A stretch of DNA of 37,756 nt, taken from the NCBI GenBank assembly GCA_017303655.1, contig JAFLCE010000035.1, positions 1-37,756 on the forward strand. The letters are read 5' to 3'. The translations under genes and the position numbers were made by a program. Source of the stretch: Anaerolineae bacterium. GTDB taxonomy: Bacteria > Chloroflexota > Anaerolineae > Anaerolineales > Villigracilaceae. Below, piece after piece: positions 31,643 through 37,756 of the stretch; positions within the stretch are counted from its first letter, which is position 1; every line of letters starts with the position of its first letter. Below the pieces are notes generated by a model, which worked only from the letters and a program-made list of their open reading frames with translations, ran no database searches and was not told where the DNA came from.

Positions 31643-32311
31643 TTACTCTTTTATTTTTATGCTTTTTAGAAAATAATCAAACCCTTGGTCAAATTCACCA
31701 CCACGATCTTTCTCTGCGACAGAATAAATAATTTCATAAATTTGGTCACCCACTAAGAAGTAAATTCTTCTATTAAACATAATAGATGGGGAAGTTTCCA
31801 TGTCGTTTGTTAGATATTCCAATATCAGCACTTTTCTGCCATCAATTGCGATCTTGTAATCATTAAGTACAGTTATCCAAGAAGTTTGACTGTAGTTGTC
31901 TTTATGGGATGCAAGTTCGGACTCTAATGTTTCTCCCTCCTTAGAAGGCACTTCCCAAATTATGATGCTTCCGTAATCGTGAAGTGTTGGGTGATGATTA
32001 CCATAGGGCTCAGGGGTTGGCAAAGTTAGAAACAAAGGGTCTCCTATATAGACAGTGCTTATTCCGCCTTCTGTCGAGTATTCTTGTATCCACCAGTACC
32101 CTGGGTAATCAAACTCAATACCAAATTTAAACCCTCTTGAAGGCGCATAGTGAATATATTTCGGGAAATCCATTGGAGGATTGTAGTGAATGTATGGGGT
32201 TGCGCTCCACGAATCGGGCACTGGTGTATTGGTAGGTGTTACGGTAGTGCAACCCAATATCCAGAATGTAATAAAGAAAACCCAAAGATAATTCTTGAGA
32301 TTTGAATTCAT
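31643..32311 (-). CDS. Lipoprotein of unknown function
   Basis: This 222-residue protein has a lipoprotein signal (LWVFFITFWILGC, modified cysteine at residue 21) followed by a TPTNTPVP-type linker and a beta-rich domain with the strand pattern FKFGIEFDYPGYWWIQEY. The latter resembles the PsbP-like or simple periplasmic beta domains seen in many lipoproteins; I do not assign a family. Codon and base use look more AT-rich than the neighbours. It follows the kinase-fold gene by 16 bases and may share its transcript. It would sit on the outer face of the membrane, perhaps next to the propeller of that protein. Confidence 0.75.
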   Translation of the reverse strand: MNSNLKNYLWVFFITFWILGCTTVTPTNTPVPDSWSATPYIHYNPPMDFPKYIHYAPSRGFKFGIEFDYPGYWWIQEYSTEGGISTVYIGDPLFLTLPTPEPYGNHHPTLHDYGSIIIWEVPSKEGETLESELASHKDNYSQTSWITVLNDYKIAIDGRKVLILEYLTNDMETSPSIMFNRRIYFLVGDQIYEIIYSVAEKDRGGEFDQGFDYFLKSIKIKE

Positions 32312-32327
32312 AATTTCCTCCTAATGT

Positions 32328-34304
32328 TTATTCTAGCCAATTCGCGCCCCAGTCGGGTTCCGGGTCATTTGTTATTTGTCTCATCCCAGAACCGTCTGCC
32401 TCCATAATGTACAGGTCAGCCTGGTCGTTATTGCGTAATGAATTGAACACAATGAATTCCCCGTTCGGCGAATAGGATGCGCCCGCGTTATTCCCACCAT
32501 CTGTCAACTGGACGAAATTTCCCGTAGCGACATCGATCTTGAAAATATCCTTATCCCCAAAAGGACCGGCGTGTACTAGCAGAGACGTTCCATCTGGCGA
32601 CCAATCAACACTGCCGCCAATGCCCTGCAAGCCTTGCGAGATCTTTAAATGATCCCTGCCATTGATATTCATTGTGAAGATTTCATATTCCTGCGGAACA
32701 CCCGTATTCATGGCGTACGCGATCTTTTGCCCATCGGGCGACCACGCCACCGAGACGATGTCGCCTATGCCTGTATACACCAAGCGCGGGTTTAACCCAT
32801 CTGTATTAACCATCCATATCGCTGTGGGGTTGTCACCAACGCGGTTGGCAAAGATGAGGAAGCGTCCATCGGGTGAAAAATCAGGCGAGATGACATTGCC
32901 AATGCTGTTCGTGAGCTGAAAAACCTCACGCGCATTGAAATTTAAGATGAAGAAATCGAAGGCAGGTCCGCTGCGGTTGGAGGCAAATAATACCGAGCTG
33001 CCATCTAGTGTGAAAATGGGGTAATAGTTGCTTGCCGCCATGTCTGTGAGTTGCACGAGGTCTGTGCCGTCACGGTTGATCATACAAAGCTGGTTGTACT
33101 CTCCACGTGTGCAGGTGAAGACGATGCGCCCGCCATTTGTCAACGTAGGGCGTGGGGTGGGGGAGTCTGTTGGCGCAGGTGTAAAGTTGTTGGCGATTGG
33201 GGTGAAGACGATTGGAGTGGGGAGAAGCGTCTCTTCTACGGGGCGTACGAAAAAGAAAAGTGAGATAAAACCAGCCAGCAGGAAAAAAAGCAAGATTGGG
33301 AAAAAACCAAGCCGGGATGTGGATTTCTTTTTCGGAACTGAAAAGCTGGCAAGGCGTTCTTCCAGTGGAACCGCATCTGCAATAATGGATGTCGGTTTGG
33401 GTGGGGGCAGAAAGTTCCATGCGTTGTGAATGCCAGCAAGGATGGGTGTCTTTTCCTGAGAAACGCGCGGCGGTATTTTATCCAATAGGAGTTGAGCAGC
33501 CAGTGAAAGAGATGAAAGCAACTCGGTCGTTGTTTTGAGGCGCTCGTCGGGATTTTTTCGAAGTGCCCACAGGATCATGCGTGAAACATTATCGGGGATG
33601 TCTCGATTCAAAGAAACTGGAGCAGGTGGCGTTGAGTCGAGATGCGTTTTGCGGATCGTTTCGCTGGTCTTGGGGGCAGACTTTCCGTTTATCCATTTTC
33701 CGGTTAGCAGTTCATAAAGGATGACCGCGACAGCGTAGATATCTGCTGCAGGAGCAGTTTTTTGTTTAAGAAGTTGTTCGGGGGCAGTATAAAGGGGTAG
33801 ATATTTTGGAGCCTGAACGTGAACCGCATTGGCTGCTGCAATGCCGCAGACGATGATTTCGCCGCGCTGGTTAATGCGAATGAGTTCTGGCGCAAGGTGC
33901 AAGTGGACGAAGTTTTGCTTGTGCAAGGTTTGAAGCGCATCACAGATTGCTTTTGCGATGCAGAGCGCTTCTTCTATGTTGAGGCGGGTTTGCTCGCGGA
34001 TGTTGAGCAGGGAGGGTCCATCGACCCAATCTTCGAGCAGGAAAGTTTGAGTGGGCGTTTTCTGAACGCCATGATATTTGTTTAGGTTTGGGTGCGAGAT
34101 GTTTTGTAGAAAGCTTGAATTTATCTCAAGCTCCTTGAGGGCTTCGGGGTTCTCGACAATGGCTTTGGGCAGGATGGTGAGCGCGAACGATTTGTTGCTA
34201 CGTTCATCCGTGACGCGATATAAATCCCCAAGTGGCGTATTGGCAATGAATTCTTCGACCCGATATTGATTTAAAAGCGTTTTGATCGTAACCGGGGCAG
34301 GCAT
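32328..34304 (-). CDS. Membrane-anchored pseudokinase with C-terminal PD40 propeller
   Basis: This 658-residue protein has three parts. Residues 14-270 have a Ser/Thr kinase fold, with kept fold landmarks (HPNL, YTAPEQL, DIYAVAVILYELLTGKW). Catalytic residues are missing: the glycine loop is altered (IANTPLGDLY), the VAIK lysine is Thr43, the HRD motif is HLH (134-136) with Ala138 and Leu141 where the Lys and Asn belong, and DFG is CGI (153-155). A membrane helix lies near 332-352, and a linker rich in Pro and Thr leads to a six-bladed-type propeller of PD40/TolB-like repeats (SPDG, repeated). The fold suggests a pseudokinase that senses or scaffolds inside while the propeller binds outside. 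It lies in an operon with a lipoprotein and HflX. Confidence 0.85.
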   Translation of the reverse strand: MPAPVTIKTLLNQYRVEEFIANTPLGDLYRVTDERSNKSFALTILPKAIVENPEALKELEINSSFLQNISHPNLNKYHGVQKTPTQTFLLEDWVDGPSLLNIREQTRLNIEEALCIAKAICDALQTLHKQNFVHLHLAPELIRINQRGEIIVCGIAAANAVHVQAPKYLPLYTAPEQLLKQKTAPAADIYAVAVILYELLTGKWINGKSAPKTSETIRKTHLDSTPPAPVSLNRDIPDNVSRMILWALRKNPDERLKTTTELLSSLSLAAQLLLDKIPPRVSQEKTPILAGIHNAWNFLPPPKPTSIIADAVPLEERLASFSVPKKKSTSRLGFFPILLFFLLAGFISLFFFVRPVEETLLPTPIVFTPIANNFTPAPTDSPTPRPTLTNGGRIVFTCTRGEYNQLCMINRDGTDLVQLTDMAASNYYPIFTLDGSSVLFASNRSGPAFDFFILNFNAREVFQLTNSIGNVISPDFSPDGRFLIFANRVGDNPTAIWMVNTDGLNPRLVYTGIGDIVSVAWSPDGQKIAYAMNTGVPQEYEIFTMNINGRDHLKISQGLQGIGGSVDWSPDGTSLLVHAGPFGDKDIFKIDVATGNFVQLTDGGNNAGASYSPNGEFIVFNSLRNNDQADLYIMEADGSGMRQITNDPEPDWGANWLE

Positions 34305-34317
34305 GATAAAGTTTGAA

Positions 34318-34521
34318 TTAAAGTGCCCAAGCCAGCATAAGCCCGAAGATGGCGATGATCAAACCGAGATGCAGGAAGAGGTTGGTGGTCACAAGAAATG
34401 AGGCGGGAATAATAAAGGCGAGCAATAGATTGATAAAGATTAGCACCAAGCCAATGATGGGCAGCAGCCCTTTGCGGTGCGCGAGATAGTTGGACATAAA
34501 GTCGAGCAGTCTTGAGATCAT
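34318..34521 (-). CDS. Small two-helix membrane protein
   Basis: This 67-residue protein has two long hydrophobic helices (GLLPIIGLVLIFINLLLAF and LFLHLGLIIAIFGLMLAWAL) with a basic N-terminus (YLAHRKG). Its start overlaps the hflX stop by 4 bases (ATGA on the - strand), and 13 bases separate it from the kinase-fold gene. No family recognised. Position suggests a partner of either neighbour at the membrane. Confidence 0.65.
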   Translation of the reverse strand: MISRLLDFMSNYLAHRKGLLPIIGLVLIFINLLLAFIIPASFLVTTNLFLHLGLIIAIFGLMLAWAL

Positions 34522-35891
34522 ACTTCCTCCTCCAGATCTTGTTCTTCGTGGATATGCGGTGCACTGCCGTTCGATTTAATCTTCCAAGGCGCGAATTGAG
34601 CTAATAATCTGCCGGGGATGCTGCCATGAATGACGACTCCGCCGCGTTCGTGTTCCACACGTTCCACCTGCCCAAGTTCATGGAACAATGAGATGAGCGC
34701 ACCTTCTTTATAAGGCAGGCGCACGCCCACTGGTTCAAAGGCTTCGAACAACTCTGCTTGGACGAGGGAAAGTAGACTATCCATGCCCGTGCCTTTCAGG
34801 GCAGAGATGGCAACAGACTTGGGGAAGTTTTCGAGGACACGCGCCGCTTTCTCAGGGTCTTTGAGTTGGTCGGCTTTGTTCAAGGCAGTGATCATCGGGA
34901 TATGACTTGCATCGATCTCTTCTAAGGTTTCGAGCACAGCTTGATATTGTCCGAGTGCGTTCGTGTGAGAAATATCTACAATATGGAGGAGCAAGTCGGC
35001 TTCGGCAATCTCTTCAAGAGTGGCATGAAATGCAGCTACCAGAGCGGTGGGCAGCTTTTGAATAAACCCTACTGTGTCGGTGATCAATGCCAAGTTATCG
35101 CCCGGCAGTTGCACACGCCGGGTTGTGGGATCTAACGTAGCAAAGAGTTGATTCGCCACATAGACATCCGCTTTGGCGAGACGGTTCAACAGTGTTGATT
35201 TACCAGCATTCGTATAGCCAACAAGGGCGACCGTTGGAATTCGGGAACGCTTTCTCTGGGCGCGATAACGTAAGCGATGCGCCTCTACTTTTTCCAACTC
35301 GGTTTTGATATGTGAAATGCGCCTGCGGATCGAGCGGCGGTCCACTTCCAATTGAGTTTCACCAGGACCGCGCAAACCGACGCCGCCGGTTGAACCAGCA
35401 CGTCCACCGCCGCCACCTGCCTGACGTTCAAGATGCGTCCATGCGCGGGTGAGGCGGGGGAGGTTGTATTCGTACTGGGCGAGTTCCACTTGCAGCATGC
35501 CTTCTTTGGTGTGAGCATGCTGAGCGAAAATGTCGAGGATTAAGGCTGTGCGGTCGATAACGCGTATATTCTGTCCAAGGGCTTTTTCCAACTCGCGTTG
35601 GTGGCGCGGTGACAGCTCATCATCGAAGATGACGATTTCTGCCAGTGTTTCCTCAGCCAGCATTTTGAGTTCCTCAACCTTGCCGGGACCAATGTACGTT
35701 TCCACATGCGGGCGGCTGAGTTTTTGAGTGATCTCGCCGACTACATCTACACCGGCTGTATCTGCCAGGAGTGCAAGTTCGGCTAGCGAATCTTGGAGAG
35801 AAAGGATCTGCTTATGTTCGTGGAGTTCCACGCCAGCTAAAAAGGCGCGTTCACGCGGAGGGGTTGTCGGTTGGGGAATTTTCTTTGCCAC
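34518..35891 (-). CDS. hflX: GTPase HflX
   Basis: This 457-residue protein is HflX, a ribosome-associated GTPase that rescues stalled or heat-damaged ribosomes. It has the N-terminal HflX domain with GRPH-like GxGKVEELK (IGPGKVEELK), the GGVGLRGPGETQLE linker, and the G domain with GYTNAGKST (G1), DTVGFIQKLP (G3) and NKAD (G4). I read the start as GTG 35891, overlapping the histidine kinase gene by 41 bases; the ribosome site there is weak. A C-terminal extension carries HxHEEQDLEEE. Confidence 0.92.
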   Translation of the reverse strand: MAKKIPQPTTPPRERAFLAGVELHEHKQILSLQDSLAELALLADTAGVDVVGEITQKLSRPHVETYIGPGKVEELKMLAEETLAEIVIFDDELSPRHQRELEKALGQNIRVIDRTALILDIFAQHAHTKEGMLQVELAQYEYNLPRLTRAWTHLERQAGGGGGRAGSTGGVGLRGPGETQLEVDRRSIRRRISHIKTELEKVEAHRLRYRAQRKRSRIPTVALVGYTNAGKSTLLNRLAKADVYVANQLFATLDPTTRRVQLPGDNLALITDTVGFIQKLPTALVAAFHATLEEIAEADLLLHIVDISHTNALGQYQAVLETLEEIDASHIPMITALNKADQLKDPEKAARVLENFPKSVAISALKGTGMDSLLSLVQAELFEAFEPVGVRLPYKEGALISLFHELGQVERVEHERGGVVIHGSIPGRLLAQFAPWKIKSNGSAPHIHEEQDLEEEV

Positions 35892-37125
35892 TTGGTTCCG
35901 TTTCTTGTTTTTGCTGATCGAGATTGCCGAAGAATTTTAGCATCACGGGGTTGTTTGGTTCACTGCGGGTGGGCAGCAGGATGTGAAATGTAGAGCCGGG
36001 CAATTTTACTTCGTCATATCCCTGAGATTCAACCCAGATCGTGCCGCCATGCGCTTCCACGATCCCACGGGTGATGGAAAGCCCAAGCCCGGGTCCGCCG
36101 CCCTTGAATTTGACCTTGCCACTGGAGTGTAGATCCGTCCGCCCGAGCTGACCAAATTTGTCGAAGATCAGGCTTTGGTCTTCATTTGAAATGCCGATGC
36201 CAGTATCTTTGATGGTGATCTCAATAAAGCCGGGCAGCATGCGTCCACCCATACTGATGGTGCCGTGATCGGGAGTGTATTTTATGGCATTGGCAACCAC
36301 ATTGTAAAGTGCCTGATAAAGACGTTCAGAGTCGCCGTAGATCATCATTCCACTGCCTTCGAATTCCACGATATCTAAGGTCTGATTGCGTTCAGCGATG
36401 GGCTTTTTGAATTCGTTGCCGAGCAGGTTCAGCAAATGGATGACCCACATGGGCTGGATGTTCAGCGTTAGCAGATTATTGTCGATCAATGAGACATCGA
36501 TCATGTCGTCGATGATGTCGCGCAGGCGCAGGATGCCGGTATTGACTCCGCTCAGATAGTCTTTCATGGCGGCTTGTTCTGAATTTTGCACCATATCCAC
36601 CATCATGGAGGTATAACCTTCAATGAGGGTCAGTGGTGTTTTTAACTCATGTGCCGCTACCGAAATAAATTTTGATTTGTTCTGGTCGAGGGTTTGCAGT
36701 TTTTCCTGCACGCTTTGCAACTCGTTCGAGATGTGCGCAACGCGCGTCTCCATTTCGTAGCGTATCACTACACTCAAGCTGTGCGCCAGTACCGGGGTGA
36801 CAGCCGCAAGGAGTTCCAGAGCATCTTTGTTTTTCAGGTGTTCACGTGCGATTTCTATCGTTAGGGTGATCATGCGGTTCAGCACAAACGAAACGTAATA
36901 GTCTGCCTGTTCCAGATTGGTTTGGGTGGGCGAGCGTCCCCAATCATACAAGATCGGGTCGAGCCAAGCCGAGTCGCCGGTGACGAGGGTCTGTTCCAGC
37001 AGGTCGTAAAAACGTTCGAGTTGTTCAGTAAAACCCGCGCGCACACCTTCTCCCGCCGCCATTTCGCGCGAGATACGTTCCACCCAGATTGTGCGTATTT
37101 TCTTTAATGATGCCTGGATTGCCAT
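35851..37125 (-). CDS. Cytoplasmic sensor histidine kinase with RsbRD-like input
   Basis: This is a 424-residue kinase from ATG 37125; no clear ribosome site precedes it, and a longer reading would reach 37191, inside the peptidase gene. The N-terminal ~140 residues (IRTIWVERISREMA, FYDLLEQTLVTGD) resemble the RsbRD N-terminal sensor type. A coiled-coil linker (HISNELQSVQEKLQTLDQNKSK) leads to the HisKA helix with FISVAAHELKTPLT, then the ATPase domain with NAIKYTPDHG (N box), DTGIGIS (G1), FDKFGQLG (F box) and GPGLGLSI (G2). All catalytic parts are there. No membrane helices. The response regulator is not in the window. Confidence 0.87.
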   Translation of the reverse strand: MAIQASLKKIRTIWVERISREMAAGEGVRAGFTEQLERFYDLLEQTLVTGDSAWLDPILYDWGRSPTQTNLEQADYYVSFVLNRMITLTIEIAREHLKNKDALELLAAVTPVLAHSLSVVIRYEMETRVAHISNELQSVQEKLQTLDQNKSKFISVAAHELKTPLTLIEGYTSMMVDMVQNSEQAAMKDYLSGVNTGILRLRDIIDDMIDVSLIDNNLLTLNIQPMWVIHLLNLLGNEFKKPIAERNQTLDIVEFEGSGMMIYGDSERLYQALYNVVANAIKYTPDHGTISMGGRMLPGFIEITIKDTGIGISNEDQSLIFDKFGQLGRTDLHSSGKVKFKGGGPGLGLSITRGIVEAHGGTIWVESQGYDEVKLPGSTFHILLPTRSEPNNPVMLKFFGNLDQQKQETEPSGKENSPTDNPSA

Positions 37126-37163
37126 TGTCTTAAGTGTACGCCCAGTTTTGGCTTTTGACCATA

Positions 37164-37756
37164 CTATGGGCGTGCCAACTCGCTGACCCACTGCCAGATG
37201 GTCCTGCCCACGATCTCCAGGCTTTCTGCCGAGACTTTATCTGGAGTATCCTGGACAGTATGCCAGTAGGGATAATCAAAGTCAATGATGTCAACCGCAG
37301 GGATGCCTTTTTCGAGGAAAGGGGTGTGGTCATCCAGCATGCTGTATTTTTCAGTTTGAATAAAGGCTTCTTCGTAGCCTAGGCGGGCGGCGGTATCCCA
37401 GATCTCGGCGCGGATGCTTTTATCCGAATTCATTTCGTAGTGAATGTTCAAGTCGGCATCCCCGATCATATCCAGGATCACAACGGCTTGCGGTTGAATT
37501 GGAACTTCATTTACAAAGGCGCGCGATCCGAGGATCCAATCCCAGCCTTCAATGCGTCCATTATCTTCGGCATCGAAAAAGACCAGCCAAACCGGAACGG
37601 TATCCTGTGGCAGAGTCCTTGCAAGCTCGAGCAATACTGCCACGCCAGATGCGCCATCATTGGCGCCAGGCACGGGTTTACTATGATTGCTTTCGTCGGG
37701 GTCATTGTCTGCGAAAAAGCGAGTGTCATAATGCGCGGCGAGAATCACCTGTGGGG
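37164..37756 (-). CDS. M28-family metallopeptidase / glutaminyl cyclase-like, cut by window edge
   Basis: The frame runs to the right edge, so its N-terminus is outside. The visible 197 residues contain the M28 zinc ligands: AHYDTR, GANDGASGV, DAEDNG, LDMIGDAD and WHT (in DFDYPYWHTVQDTP). DDHTPFLEKGIPAVD is typical of the branch that includes glutaminyl-peptide cyclotransferases as well as aminopeptidases. The first residue visible in frame is internal to the family's conserved strand, so the true start is beyond the window. It lies 38 bases upstream of the histidine kinase gene and may begin the operon. Confidence 0.82.
   Translation of the reverse strand, partial: PQVILAAHYDTRFFADNDPDESNHSKPVPGANDGASGVAVLLELARTLPQDTVPVWLVFFDAEDNGRIEGWDWILGSRAFVNEVPIQPQAVVILDMIGDADLNIHYEMNSDKSIRAEIWDTAARLGYEEAFIQTEKYSMLDDHTPFLEKGIPAVDIIDFDYPYWHTVQDTPDKVSAESLEIVGRTIWQWVSELARP

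Noticed and set aside
1-37756. Prophage, insertion sequence or integrase remnant
   Set aside because: No transposase, integrase or phage structural protein was recognised on either strand.

Overview
The window looks like a chromosomal segment of a non-photosynthetic, probably Anaerolineae-like member of the Chloroflexota. This placement is an inference from gene content and style: a split FeoB, a DtxR regulator with a FeoA tail, a kinase-fold protein fused to a PD40 propeller, RsbRD-like histidine kinase input, and separate secD and secF. No rRNA, tRNA, CRISPR array, phage or transposase gene was recognised.

Region 1 (1-6534, + strand) is a tightly packed, partly overlapping gene set and the most striking part of the window. 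It encodes two proteins resembling plant red chlorophyll catabolite reductase (RCCR), a chlorophyllase-like alpha/beta hydrolase, a Rieske oxygenase of the type that includes pheophorbide a oxygenase, an SDR with the sequence hallmarks of chlorophyll b reductase (NYC1/NOL), and three beta-rich proteins of unknown function that appear related to each other. I read this as a candidate bacterial chlorophyll or linear-tetrapyrrole breakdown cluster. The family resemblances come from sequence reading; the pathway is inference.

Region 2 (6607-16682, + strand) continues in the same direction. It encodes a flavin reductase/HMG-CoA-lyase fusion, an aconitase-family hydratase in two subunits, a class III CoA-transferase, a cyclic-amide hydrolase of the dihydropyrimidinase type, an MFS transporter, an acyl-CoA-dehydrogenase-fold flavoprotein lacking the usual catalytic glutamate, and an aldehyde dehydrogenase. 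Together these could open a cyclic imide, hydrate the resulting substituted maleate, activate it with CoA and cleave it. That is the chemistry needed for the alkyl-maleimides left when a tetrapyrrole is oxidatively broken up. Purine/pyrimidine hairpin repeats and other palindromes sit in the gaps, and a perfect 18-bp-stem terminator closes the cluster.

Region 3 (16721-22804) has a convergent dienelactone-hydrolase/DUF6295 pair, then an iron-uptake operon (DtxR-family regulator, FeoA, FeoB split into two proteins, FeoC-like) behind a promoter overlapped by a DtxR-type palindrome, then a diguanylate cyclase with a duplicated sensor module.

Region 4 (22809-31331) is mostly housekeeping: a LysE-type exporter, secF and secD, an operon of SpoIIE-type phosphatase, channel-like RCK protein and P-loop protein, rpmF with a clear sigma-70 promoter, fabD, a phospholipase-D-like lipoprotein and a SET-domain methyltransferase.

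Region 5 (31643-37756, - strand) reads as one transcription unit: M28 peptidase (cut by the window edge), soluble histidine kinase, HflX, a small membrane protein, a membrane-anchored apparent pseudokinase with a PD40 propeller, and a lipoprotein.
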